From Lycorma delicatula (Eukaryota > Arthropoda > Insecta > Hemiptera > Fulgoridae): a DNA stretch of 64,000 nucleotides. The stretch spans positions 54,323,341 through 54,387,340 of the forward strand of contig NC_134465.1 in NCBI RefSeq assembly GCF_047948215.1, written 5' to 3'. Below the pieces are notes generated by a model. That model searched no databases and had not been told where the DNA came from. It saw only the letters and a program-made list of their open reading frames with translations. This document shows positions 11,265 to 25,102 of this stretch, piece by piece (position 1 is the first letter of the stretch; every line of letters starts with the position of its first letter). The translations under genes were made by a program, and so were the position numbers.

Positions 11265-11420
11265 TAACATTTTTTTTAATTACCAAAGGATCAGGAATTA
11301 GGGCGGAATCTTTCGCTAACGAAGTGTTTCCAAACCTAGGTTTATGTGAACTTTGTTCTTTATTTTCATTAGCAGAACATGTCCTTAAAGTTAATAGATA
11401 CCGTATTGTTTATTATAGGA
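11265..11420 (+). repeat. solitary arm of the F1 foldback family
   Basis: Close match to the right arm of F1 (8812-8945): gaatctttcgctaacgaag, aactttgttctttattttca and gaacatgtccttaaagttaa. No opposite arm was found nearby. Confidence 0.65.
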
Positions 11421-11912
11421 AAAGAAAGTCAAACCATTGAGTTCTTTGGAATTCATTGAATTCTTGGAAGTCCCAAGAATTCCCACGCCGACCTTAGGAG
11501 GATATACAAGCAGAGACAACCTTAGAAAATGTGTTCACAAAATACAAATTAAGAGAGTTTTTTTAAGTCCTCTCCTAATAAACGAAAATTTTAGTAAAGG
11601 TTTTTTAGAACCAAAAAAAGGTCAACATATTGACTAGTAAGTACGTATTAAAAATACATAAAAATAATTACCTTATTCTTACATAAATTAGATAAAACTT
11701 ACCCTTAACGACAAAAAAATCGTCACTCACCTGAAACAAAAAAATTACTTTTTTAATCAGATAAAGATTTTTGTTCAAATATTAGGAAAAGGTTTAGAAA
11801 TTATAAAAGGAAACAGGATAAAGTTTTAATACTAATAATTTTAGACATGGAAAACGCCCAACTGTCATTTTTGGTAATTGGAAAATATTTCATATTATAC
11901 GTTCAATAAATA
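11421..11912. other. unassigned AT-rich DNA
   Basis: Only low-complexity frames; nothing recognised. Confidence 0.45.
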
Positions 11913-12470
11913 CAGAGTGTAACACGGGAGACGGAAGGTTTTTAAATGAACAATACTTTGTTAATTTTAAAATTAAATTTAAATTATGTTTATCGAGACA
12001 AAATTAAAGCAAAATACATTCCACTTGAATGTAATTACGTTCATCTTATTTATGTATGTATACCAATTTGTAAGCAGTACTCAAGTCTCTTCTCAAAATC
12101 CTTCATCAGAAAGGGCAACATCACAGGGGAATTGGTAGCAATTGAATTATGGCATTCTTTAACTCATCCAAAATTACGAGCTTTGTGGTTCTATTTTGAG
12201 GTACCCCCAAGAAAATAATCAGACTGATAAGACGGCAGATATTGGAGGGCCACGTAACATTGCCAAACCGTGAAATGATGTGTTCAGAAAATATAAATCC
12301 GATAATATCAGAAGTTCCACGGCTCCGTTGTTACTGAATTGGCGTCTTGTGAGGAACAGAACTATCCCCACCACGACATTCTCCTCTCCCACCGTGCTCT
12401 CGCTATTATGCAGTTCAAAACCGTCCGTCTCCCTTGTATTACCTCTGCATGAAATAAACGAATTTTAATC
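11913..12470 (-). pseudogene. decayed C-terminal half of a DDE_3 transposase
   Basis: Minus-strand translation from about 12400 down to 12080 gives FSEHIISRFGNVTWPSNICR. A WGYLK-type motif follows in a neighbouring frame and then VILDELKNAI. This is the order around the third catalytic residue in Tc1/mariner transposases with WPPRS…DFFLWGYLK. Stops and frame changes are frequent. An open frame of about 80 codons at 12219-12463 is a shadow in a different phase. The probable 3' end of the element is the TA followed by cagagtgtaacac at 11911-11925. The N-terminal half is not recognisable. Confidence 0.55.
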
Positions 12471-12977
12471 AAAAGCCAAATTTTATAATCCTTTTGTTGA
12501 GAAATACAAACTAGTTTCTGTTTGCCTGAATATCGATGTATAACAACTACATCGGAAAAAAAGATTTTACAGAGAATTTTCTTTCCCCAATTTTTTCCCC
12601 GACTCCTATAATTATTTTCGGATGTAATTTTAACCTATAAAATAAAAAGAAAATATAATATTCCCAGTGCAAAATGTAAGGCGTAGAATAGAAATATTGC
12701 AGATTTTATGTAATAATAAAAAAATAATAAATTTAACACAAGTAAAAAAAGAAAAAAAACCCATTGATCTTACAATGTTGCCTGTAACGTTCGCTTACTT
12801 ACGCATACGTCAATTTCAAAAACTCCTATTTTTATTATTTGTAATAATTTCTGAAAACTTTTATTTCAAATACACCTGTTCTGGTTCATTAATACACCCA
12901 ATTACAACGGCCGACATATTTTGAAAATTCATTACTTTACCGCGTAAGCATTCGGAAAATCAGGGAATTAACAGGGG
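12471..12977. other. unassigned AT-rich DNA
   Basis: Low-complexity frames only. The last 16 bases are the left target duplication of the next SINE. Confidence 0.45.
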
Positions 12978-13249
12978 TAACGCGTCTTCCCAAATCAGCT
13001 AATTTGGAAGTCGAGAGTTACAGCGTTCAAGTCCTAGTAAAGCCAGATATTTTTACATGGATTTGAATACTAGATCGTGGATACCGGTGTTCTTTGGTGG
13101 TTGGGTTTCAATTAACCACACATCTCAGGTACGGTCGAACTGAGAATGTACAAGACTACACTTCATTTACACTCATACATATCATCCTCATTCATCCTCT
13201 GAAGAATTATCTAAACGGTAGTTACCGGAGGCTAAACAGGAAAAAAGAA
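12978..13249 (+). repeat. SINE S1, copy B, 5' truncated
   Basis: Begins at taacgcgtcttccc, so the first ~25 bases including the A box are missing. It ends in a ggaaaaaagaa tail. A perfect 16 bp target duplication (agggaattaacagggg) lies at 12962-12977 and 13250-13265, which proves retroposition with 5' truncation. The tail half carries a duplicated atcctcattcatcctc shared with the SINE part of the chimera at 24987-25102. Confidence 0.9.
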
Positions 13250-13265
13250 AGGGAATTAACAGGGG

Positions 13266-14644
13266 AAATATTACGAGACCGAAAAAAGATAAAAGTTAAC
13301 ACTACCAATAATGCCATAAGATATGATGGTAGTGCGCTGTCGTATAACGTATAGCTTATTACTTATTAAAAGCTTTGAATAAAATAAACGACATAAAATA
13401 TTCAATAATTCTTCACTAAACATTTCATGTTACTTTTTAAGATGGAAACGTTTACATTATTTATTTATTTCTAAGAATCCGATCAAATTTCTATTAATTC
13501 TAAATTGTTTTGATTCGAATATTTACAAGAGGATTATAATATAATGTTACACTGACATAAACGAAAAGAGTTTATTTTTAGCGCTTTGTTACGAAATATG
13601 CCGTAGAACTCTCGATGGATCAGGAAATTTAGAATTCGAAATATCTACAGTAAAAAACTCATTTTAACGAGCTTTGTTTTTGTATAAATACCTTCAGCTT
13701 CATATGAAACATTATTATTTACATTAACATTTTTTAAAAAAATTACCAACTTTTTTTACCTACATAATGCAGTGAGCGTACGCAGCGCTTTCCAGTTTTA
13801 TAAATAATAAAGGGATTTATTATTAATGAAAAAAGAAGTTATAATGTTAGCATATGTACATATGACAGCAAATAATTCTTAACAGATTAATACATTTCAA
13901 AATTAAATTTTAAAATAAACCTTTTAAGAAAAAAAATTATATAAAATTCATCCTGTTTTAATCAAATCAGAAAAACAGTAGAAAACAAAAGATAAGCTTA
14001 ATAAAGAAAGAAGAAGATAAGCTTAATTCTAAAGAAACATACAAGTTCTAAAATATCGCGTTCCTATGTCCTTTACTAGTCCTACGTCGAGCATGACTCG
14101 ACATTGTATTTCTTACGCAAACTCCTATCTCGAGTACTTCAAAGATAAAAAACAGGTACTCAATTCGATGTATATTTTCCTCACTCCGAATCTTACCTTC
14201 CACCAAACCGGTCAAATTTCTATAATTATTTATTTTATACAGCAACTGCACTAATAGCCTAGTTGTACATTACTATCACGTAACGTAATCGGAGAAGGTT
14301 TTAAACGAAAAATTAGAAGACCTAAATAAACGAATTTAAGACATTTTTCTTAAGTTTATTATCATTTGTTAATAATACATCTTGATATTATTCCCAGTAA
14401 TTTTGATATTAAACGTATTTTCAAAAGAATATCTGTTTGAAAACTATACATGAAAAATAATAATTATAACATGTATTCCCCAATTTCTGATAGCCTTATC
14501 TCTCGCTTGGTAGTAGTTAACACGGTTTCTCTACATTTCTTTTCCTATTTTATCAACAGTTCTTCGTCTCTGAATAGCAGAGCTAGAAGGGAAAGTATTC
14601 TAATCTATTCATATGCGGTTATCACCGGATCTTGACTTTTTCAC
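13266..14644. other. unassigned AT-rich DNA
   Basis: No gene supported. At 14048-14254 both strands are open for about 65 codons. On the minus strand a ggtttggtggaag|gtaagat donor-like site occurs, but no matching acceptor or recognisable peptide. Confidence 0.4.
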
Positions 14645-14890
14645 ACAGAAAAACCAAAATGGAAATTTTCCGGGTGTTAATGTCGTATGTACGTTTGTTC
14701 GGTGTTGGCCTCTAAATCACCTGATATTTCCAGAACTAGCGGACCGATTTTAACCAAAATTCGTCAGATTATGTGTACATATGGGGCACTGATGACACTA
14801 AATTTTCAATGTAAAACCTCAAGAGGGTGAGGCTATAAAACAAGATCACCCTCAGTATCTCGAGATTTCGCTTAAATTAAGATGATTTAT
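14645..14890. repeat. probable decayed interspersed repeat
   Basis: The text aactagcggaccgattttaa with surrounding 'aaccaaaattcg' resembles tails common in arthropod repeats. No second copy in this window confirms it. Low confidence. Confidence 0.3.
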
Positions 14891-14999
14891 TTTTCTCAGG
14901 CATATTTGTTATCGATTACAAAAACAATATTTGAAAAAATTTGCAAAATCCACCCCCACCCCAAGAAATTCTGTTGTAGTCTCTGCTGTGTTGTGAAGT

Positions 15000-15120
15000 C
15001 ACGCGTGAGCGGTAGTGCAGAAAAGGTTAACTCTGTCTGATCGGGTTTCGAACTCGATCGCCCGATTGACTTGGTATCTGGTGCGTTAAGCCTCGCGGCT
15101 ACACTGGTCTGCCGACCGTA
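15000..15120 (-). repeat. tRNA-derived repeat, Leu/Ser-like head
   Basis: On the minus strand gaccagtgtagccgcgaggc (A-box region) is followed, after a long variable segment, by gatcgagttcgaaacccgat (B box). The spacing is long, as in class II tRNAs. No clean acceptor stem was found. A single copy in the window, so it could be a tRNA pseudogene or a SINE head. Confidence 0.45.
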
Positions 15121-15280
15121 CAATCGAAATTTATTTTATGCAAGTTGTGAAATGACATTAGTTTTGTTAGTGCCGATCGTCGCCGTTAGTACCACCACAC
15201 CCGCGCGAATTAAATTAGGAACACGCGTGCTTTAGTTAGAATCATTGAATTAGATAAACGAAAAAATATTTTAAATTGTG

Positions 15281-17674
<2,394 letters not shown>

Positions 17675-18031
17675 ACAAAAAATCTAATGCGGGCACCACA
17701 TAACTTCGTTATACGACTTAAATTAAATATACATAAAATTAAATATACACACTTAAATTAAATTAAATTACATATACACTTTTTTCTGTACTTCATTAAA
17801 ACCTATTTTATTTGAAAGTGGAATACGATCCACCAATTCTTTGATGAAGTTGACAGTTACACAATTGCATTGTGGTGGACAACACAATGCATCAATTTTT
17901 TTTTTATGGTTTCCCTATCAGCACTGTATATTAGTTTATATATTAATTTTGTTTCACGTCTCTCAACTAGTAATGTGGTGTAAGTAAGAACGTGTCGGTT
18001 CCGTAAACATGGACACATCGGTTTTTGAATT

Positions 18032-18089
<58 letters not shown>

Positions 18090-18750
18090 AACTTTTTTTT
18101 ATGTAAATATATTGATTTATTAATAATTATTAACCTCCGTATTAATTTTTGAATTAAAATGAAAAGTACGTAAAGTTTTATTTCACTAATAACTTCTGAT
18201 ATTTATTCATAGTATTTTTTTTTTTTAATTGTAATTATTGAATTATTATTTATTGTAAAACTTTTTATACAACCAGAGTTTAAGAATCATTAATAAAACA
18301 ATATATTTAAATTTAAAAAAATTTAAAAAAAGGAAATGAAGTCGGATTCGAACCGATGTGAGATCCCTTGTAAGATCCAAATATTTATAACTTAAAATTT
18401 TATTTGTTTATAAAGCTCCGTAACCAATGAAAATAAGTACCACTTATGTTATATCGTTGAAAAGCAGTCCAAAATCCAGTTTTTTTTTTGGTTTTGAAAA
18501 CTTTTGGTTCAGTCGATTGCAATCAAAAAGGGAGTTAAACAGCTAGATGTTACAACAGTTCTAAATCCAAAATTTCAACAACCTAAGGTTAATCGTTTTT
18601 TAATTATGCCTACAAACGTACATACGTCACGGCGAAACTAGTCAAAATGGATTCAGGGATGGTCAAAATGGATATTTCCGTTGAAATCTGAAAACCGAAA
18701 TTTTTCGCGATCACAATACTTCCTTTACTTCGTACAAGGAAGTAAAAATC
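17675..18750 (-). repeat. R1 interspersed repeat, near full-length
   Basis: Minus-strand copy. The right edge carries the family hairpin acttcctttacttcgtacaa-ggaagt (about 18720-18745). The left edge carries aatctaatgcgggcaccac followed by acttcgttatacg, the degenerate inverted counterpart. A TA array at 18039-18085 lies inside. The sequence ggattcgaaccgatgtg near 18345 is the inverted B-box-like segment. Confidence 0.75.
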
Positions 18751-19024
18751 AACTATTATTAAAAACAAAACAGAAAAATGTAGATTTGTAAAAAATAATT
18801 GTTTTTAATGCAATAAATTTTGACCTTTGAAAAATTAAAATACTTTTAATTTACTTTTTTTAAAAATCTATTTGTTAATAAAAAAAAATATTAGTAAGAA
18901 ATTCGATTTGAGAATCATGGTTTGCTTCATGATTATCTATCGTGAGCTCATTTGTTTTCTTTTGTATAAATAAATAAAAATACAAAGATGTTTATTGTTT
19001 GGCGAATGCTATGTATTAATTCAC

Positions 19025-19068
<44 letters not shown>

Positions 19069-20107
19069 CTTCACTAGTATTCAAGTAGTTTGGGTTAAGT
19101 AACGTAAAGTAGTATAGCAACAGCATCATCATCATAGTATAACCATCTGCATCACGTCTTTTTCTTTCAACTACTGCTATTTCTATCGTCGTCTTGTTTT
19201 ATATCTTCCTAATGTTGTCTTCTTTCTCTTCACGTTATTCTTTTCGTCATCATCATAAAGTAACGGTTCTTTCATTACATTCTTCGTCTCTGTCTGATGT
19301 TTTCATTCCGCAGTCAACAGTTCATTATCAAGTTCATTGGCAAAGAGCATACACCACTCTCTTCTCTTATTTAATTCGTTACTCGTCTCAGGTTGAGGTC
19401 GATTAGGTCGTGATCCTTCTCTTTAGCGGTAGTGAAGATGATTAGTCAGTTGCATATTCTACGTTCTCTCATCACCCATCTCTTTCTACTTCATACTTAC
19501 TGTCTGTGTTTACGTCTGATTTCGTTTCGGCTATTTATTACTGGTATAATTCGTTACATTATTCAATGTTATATTAAATATCGCTATATTATAGCCTTCT
19601 TGATCAAATACTGAAGTTTAAAGGATGACGTCATTATTGCCTCTAGTTTTTTTTTGTTGTATTTATGTATTACTGCATATCATCATATTATTATTACTAT
19701 TATTATTGAAAAAATGAATTTTATAAATAGGATATATTTATCCTACTCTAAGTGTACTTTCTTGGTATATTTATTTAAGGGCAATGAACCTTTGATAAAC
19801 AAAACCTTTTTAACCGATTAAAAAAGAATTATGTTCACCATAAATAAATTTTTTATCTGATCTATAAATAATAATACATTATTTTGCATCACATCAGATA
19901 AAGTATACTACCTCCCTGAATTAAAAGAGAATTTTCCAATCATTTGACTGGATAGATCGAGGGAAACCGTAATATGAAAGAGTACCAAAAAAAAAACTGG
20001 AATCGCGTTTCGCTGGAAGAAGGTTCCGTAATTCGCGGTTCTCCCGCTAGGAGAGCGTCAAGCAACTTAACCGTTTCAGTCTGCCAAACGGCGTCCCCCG
20101 GGAAGTT
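18751..20107. other. TA array and pyrimidine-rich DNA, no clear gene
   Basis: A TA array lies at 19029-19061. From about 19130 to 19530 the plus strand is strongly pyrimidine-biased (CTT, TCT and CAT runs), with open frames that look compositional. At 19921-20107 both strands are open and GC-richer. The minus frame includes AVWQTETVKLLDALLAG and the plus frame SVIRGSPARRASSNL. I cannot decide whether either is real. Confidence 0.35.
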
Positions 20108-20587
20108 TATGATTGACCTCTGTGAATACTTTTGTGAAAACTCCTTCCCTGATGTTAAAAACAGCTTATAAGGATACTGCTATGGGCAAAACCAAGTATA
20201 CGAAAGGTTTTCCCGTTTCAAAAAAAAGTGAAATGTCCAACGATCATCAACATAGTTTTGAACGTCCTTTAACTTCCCGAATGGACGAAAAGTATCGAAA
20301 AAATTCGCGCATTTGTACTTGAAGACCGACGACGTACCAGTAAAGAAATCGAGAAGTGTATGAAGTAATTTGGAGTACGGTTCAGCGAATTTTATCGGAA
20401 GACTTATCATAATTTTATCGGGACGAGAAAGGTCGCTGCAAAGTTTGTGCCTCGGCTCCCGACCGCTCAGCAAAATCAGATTCGTTTGGACGCGTAAAAT
20501 GATTTGAAAGAACAGTCCCAAACCCACTATGATTACTTTTTCAAAATCAGTAATGGTGACGTTTTATGACGTTATCGTTACGATCCC

Positions 20588-20802
20588 TTTTTTTCTTTTT
20601 AGCCTCCTGAACCATCGTAAGGAATTACTTTAGAAGACGATACGTATGACTAAATTAAGTGTAATTTTGTACAGTGTCAGTCGACCATTGCTGAGATCTG
20701 TGTTTAATTGAAACCCAACTACCATAAACACCGTAATCCACGATCTGGTATTCAAATTCGTATAAAAGTAACTGCCTTTAATAGCATTTGAACGTCAGAA
20801 TG
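20588..20802 (-). repeat. SINE S1, copy C, inside the mariner
   Basis: A diverged minus-strand copy: agcctcctgaaccatcg (tail side), then inverted gtctcagttcgaccattcct-like and ccacgatctggtattcaaat blocks. It stops before the tRNA-like head. Mariner coding similarity resumes on its far side. Confidence 0.75.
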
Positions 20803-20965
20803 GTTACGGCCTGGAAACTAGACAACAGTCAACCCGATGGAAAACTGCAACGTCACCAGTCCAAAAGAAGCTCATCAATTGAAGTCGATCAATACAATGC
20901 CTTTCTTTTTTCGATTTGGGGAAGCGTGCATTCGGAATTTATTCCACAAGTTCAAGCTGTTAATC

Positions 20966-21249
20966 ATCGGGTTGGTCTAGTGGTGAACGCGTCTTCCCAT
21001 TCTACTGATTTGGAAGTCGAGAGTTCCAGCGTTCAAGTCCTAATAAAGTCGGTTATTTTTACACGGATTTGAATACTAAATCGTGGATACCGGTGTTCAT
21101 TTGTGGTTGGGTTTTAAATAAACACACATCTCAGGAATGGTCGAACAGAGACTGTAAAAGACTACACTTCATTTACACTCATACATATCATCCTCTGAAG
21201 TATTATCTGAACGGTAGTTACCGGAGGTTAAACAGGAAAAAAAGAAAGA
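20966..21249 (+). repeat. SINE S1, copy D, inside the mariner
   Basis: Full-length plus-strand copy beginning atcgggttggtctagtgg. An imperfect target duplication flanks it: tcaagctgttaatc at 20952-20965 and tcaaactgttaacc at 21250-21263. The duplicated sequence is itself mariner coding DNA, so the SINE landed in the element. Confidence 0.85.
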
Positions 21250-21580
21250 TCAAACTGTTAACCAAACTTTCTACTAGAAAGTTCTGAAAAGATTGCGTCA
21301 AAAAAAGTCCCGTTTTGTGGCAGACGGATGACTGGTTTGCTCTCTTCTCGGTGCGCCAATCTTAAAAAAAAAAGAATAATAAATATGGCTCGACACCCTG
21401 TCCAACCACTAACCCCCTCTCCCCCCCACCCCCCCCCCATTGCGTGAAGATAAATACTAAGAAGATGCTGTCAGGCATCACAATAAAAGAATTATTTAAA
21501 AAACGTTTTGAATAATGAAATAAAATATTGGACAAATGTATTAAGTTGAATGTAGAATATTCTGAAGGGAACTTGAAGGT

Positions 21581-22796
21581 TTTTTGTAAAAAAATTTATA
21601 TACATATAAACAAAAAAAAAAAATTCCGGCTATTTCTGGGTACCAGTGATAAAACAGCGCAACTTTACCGTTTACTTTTTGAAAATAAACTTTCAACGGC
21701 ATTCTGTTTATATATGCAAAATTATTCGGTTTTTATATAAATGAATATCGGTCGGGCTAATCGGTTAAAGTGTTGGTTTGAACATGCTCTTTTGTTACTA
21801 AATTCTCGAATGTTCTTCCGGATCTACAACCTTAAGCTGATTTTTTATGTTAATAATAGACAATAAAAGCAAGGTTTTATCTGGATGCACACATTGTTAC
21901 TAGTATATAAACATATACAAAAAAAAAAAATATATATATATATAAATACTTTTATTATAGTAATGTTAACAGTATCATTCGTTTTAATTAAAAAATTAAA
22001 TTAAATTCTTAACTTAAATTCCTGAGCGAAAATAATAACCAAATCTGATAATACACAAATATTTATGTAAAATAATTATAAATGTTTTCATAATTTCTTT
22101 AGCATGAACATTAAAAAAAATTTATAGTGAATTATTACTCGAAAGTACAGAAAGACTAGGTGATGCGCACGGTGGAGAAGGGTTGCGACCGGCAACCCCC
22201 AGTGGATTAGTGTACTATTAGTAGTGTTAGTAGTAGTAGTACAAGATGTGTTGGTAATAACACTACTTCAGACACCAAAAGCAGAATTATTGCGTTTACG
22301 TTTAAATTTAAAGAGTAATAATTGGCTTTAAAATGTATTAATAATATACTTTAAAGACTAAAGCAGTAAAGTTAACGTAGTTTTATCTCGATAGAATTTA
22401 ATATAATCGTGCGTCTTTAGTTGTCAATGTTAAAACTTTATCAATATAAAACAGTTAATAAAATAATCTAATTAGTTATCTTTACTATAGATTTCGAGGC
22501 AGATCGATATGTGGTTCGATCGGAACACATTTGTCCCAGAATTTTTAAGAATTTTTTTTATTTAAGAATCTTTAGAGGATCTTTAATTATAATCATTTGA
22601 TATTTGTCAATTGTTTTTTTACCTCTTTATTTATTTAGAGGCTGAATTTTTATAATTTCACTCATATTATTCTCGTTTTTATAAAAATAATTTTTTTATT
22701 ATTTGACGATTGGTTTTTTATATTTTTAGAAATTTTTATGGTTATTCGTTATTTAACATTAAAAGTAGCGTTTTCGCAGTCAATTCAATACAATTT
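21581..22796. other. unassigned AT-rich DNA
   Basis: Short TA tract near 21930-21945. The segment at 22160-22200 (cgcacggtggagaagggttg) is GC-richer but unassigned. Confidence 0.45.
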
Positions 22797-23480
22797 TCTT
22801 CGTTGTACAAAGTATTGTAATCTCGAAAAATTTCGGTTTTTCAGATTTCAACGGAAATATCCATTTTGACTAGTTTCGGTGTGACGTCTATACGCACGTA
22901 TGTATCTTATATAACTAAAAAACTATTAGCCGTAGGATGTAGAAATTTTGGATTTAGGACTGTTGGAAAACCTAGTTGTGCAATCGACTTGCAATAGTTC
23001 CCTTTGCAATCGGCTGAATCAAAAGTGTCCAAAAAAAGCCGAATATACAAAAACTTTGGATTTTGGATTTTTTCTGCAGTAAAAAGCTCTCATCGAGAGC
23101 TTTTCGACGTTATATCATAAGTGGTACTTATTTTCATTGGTTCCAGAATTATAGCCAAATAAAATTTTAATTATGAAGTATTTGGATCATACAAGGGGAA
23201 GGAACATCGGTTCGAATTCGACTTCACCACCATTTTTTTTTAAATTTAAATATACTGATTTATAAAATAATTACTAACCTCTAAATTTAAAAAAAAGTTA
23301 CGATAAATAATAATCGATAATAACAAAAAAAGGTATATATAAAAAATATCAGAAATTATTAATGAAATAAAATAATTTTATGTACTTTTCATTAAAAAAA
23401 AAAAAAAAAAAAAAAAAAATGTGTATATGTAATTTAATAGGTGTACATTGAAGTCATGTGGTATCCACATCAGATTTTTT
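22797..23480 (+). repeat. R1 interspersed repeat copy
   Basis: Starts near cttcgttgtacaaagtattg and ends in aagtcatgtggtatccacat followed by cagattttt. The internal order is the same as the other copies, including ggttcgaattcgacttca near 23210. About 400 bases of the interior seen in the 44.4 kb copy are missing. Confidence 0.75.
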
Positions 23481-23668
23481 TTAACGTGACCTTTTGACAT
23501 TTGTATTTGATATTTGTAACGGTCAAACGCGTTGTCCGAATTTTTTTTAGAAAGGTTATTAGGTAGAAACACGACGAATGTGTTCCCGAATTTAAACAAG
23601 ATTATAAGTCTCAAAAAAATAGCAACCATTATAATTCTAGTCTTTATAATTTGAAAGAAGTAAGTTAA

Positions 23669-23674
23669 CGCGCG

Positions 23675-23744
<70 letters not shown>
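23669..23744. repeat. compound microsatellite (CG)n(CA)n(TA)n
   Basis: Consecutive CG, CA and TA dinucleotide arrays. Immediately right of it a perfect 10 bp stem, cagtaattac / gtaattactg, with a five-base loop lies at 23747-23771. Confidence 0.97.
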
Positions 23745-23748
<4 letters not shown>

Positions 23749-23771
23749 GTAATTACACAATGTAATTACTG

Positions 23772-24986
23772 AGACATTTTACTGGAATTTTGATCCAGGA
23801 ATTTCTTTTAGATAGTAGAAAAGAATTAATACAACAAAGGGGATAATTCCACTTTTAATACAGCAAATTCATAAAAACAGCTATTAAACTAATCCGATCA
23901 CGTTATCTATTTAATTACAAAATAATTTATATATATATAAATTATAAAACGCACATATATATAAAGTAAAAACAACGATAAATAAATAACAAAGGAAAGG
24001 GACGAATTATACACATAGAATGAATGACCCACTATTATACAACAATCTCTAATAGTAACAACAGTATTACGTTTATTGTAATACAGAAAGCACTTTGCAC
24101 GATTTACTAGGAACTACATAACAAGTAGACTAGATATTACAACAACGAACGTAACCACCAACGGTCAAAACGAACCGAATAACTATTAACCTAACTGTTA
24201 TTATCGTTTGTATAAAAAAAATTACTGTATACGATTATCAACGTCAAACAAAAATCAACGCCATCAAAATTAAGACATATATAAATTGATGATAAGAATA
24301 ATATTTATAATAAAAATAATAATAATATTATAAAGAGTAACAAACTTTCACAATCAAATCGGATTAAAAGCGTACATCTATAAAGAGGGCATATTATTAT
24401 AACTATGATAATTATAACACGCGACTACGTTGTATGTGCACAATAATAATACCACAATATATTAAAATCTGGTGCCATAATAAAAGTATAAGCATCGTAA
24501 TCATATATATGTTACTCGGTAATAATATGTGAAATACAAAAATATACATACTGTAATTATTATTATTACAATAAAATGTCATATGTAGCCATTTTTAACG
24601 GTACAATTGTTAAAAACAATTATACTTAAAATATTAAGCAAGACTCGGTTTTATACAAATGGAAACTGGGAAGAGTTATGTTATTTATCAAAAAATAAAA
24701 AAAACCTTTAGCTTTCGCGGTTGAATTGAATTTTCTAATTCAAAACATCGAATCGGCAGAAATTAAATATATATTTAATTTTAAATACAATATTGCCTCC
24801 CCCCCCCCCCAAAAAAAAAATAACTGAAAAACCGGAATAATAAATCCCCATAGAAAAAACTAAATACATGACAAACTTAGAAAATGCACGTTCATTAAAT
24901 AAAATTTTACAAAGATAAAAAAAAACGCTTGAAATACGGGTAATCCATGAAAGAAATGGAAAAGTGGAGAAAGTACGGTATAAAAT
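23772..24986. other. unassigned AT-rich DNA
   Basis: No frame above background. A C/A homopolymer block (C10 then A10) lies near 24799-24820. Confidence 0.5.
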
Positions 24987-25102
24987 TCTTTCTTTTTCCT
25001 GTTTCGCCTCCGGTAATTACCGTTTAGATAATTCTTCAGAGGATGAATGAGGATGATATGTATGAGTGTAAATGAAGTGTAGTCTTGTACATTCTCAGTT
25101 CG
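24987..25102 (-). repeat. SINE S1 tail, joined to LINE
   Basis: Minus-strand 3' part of S1, from the gaactgagaatgtacaagac block to the ggctaaacagg-like tail and A-rich end. It replaces the 3' portion of the LINE at 25103-26219 and continues its frame for about 60 codons. It carries the atcctcattcatcctc variant of copy B. No S1 head is present. Confidence 0.85.

Larger units (their letters stand above)
20108..21580 (+). pseudogene. decayed mariner transposase split by two SINEs
   Basis: Fragments in order match a mariner transposase. LKTAYKDTAMGKTKY (20158 on) and SFERPLTSRMDEKY (to about 20300) come from the HTH region. A linker like LEDRRRTSKEI and QRILSEDL, then KVAAKFVPRLPT, precede a remnant SNGD of the first catalytic block near 20550. 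After SINE C the reading resumes with SIWGSVHSEFIPQVQAVN (to 20965). After SINE D come KRLRQKKSRFVADGW (near 21285) and MDKCIKLNVEYSEG (21528-21570), the usual end of the protein. Frameshifts and stops are numerous, and the DNA of the second and third catalytic motifs is badly eroded. It cannot be active. The host element's terminal repeats were not found. Confidence 0.8.

Noticed and set aside
12219..12463. About 80-codon open minus frame ending GPPISAVLSV
   Set aside because: It looked like a host exon at first, but the neighbouring phase gives FSEHIISRFGNVTWPS, a transposase block. The open frame is a shadow of a decayed DDE_3 transposase.
14048..14254. Overlapping open frames on both strands with a gtaagat donor-like site
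   Set aside because: No matching acceptor, no recognisable peptide, and the frames are short; not enough to call an exon.
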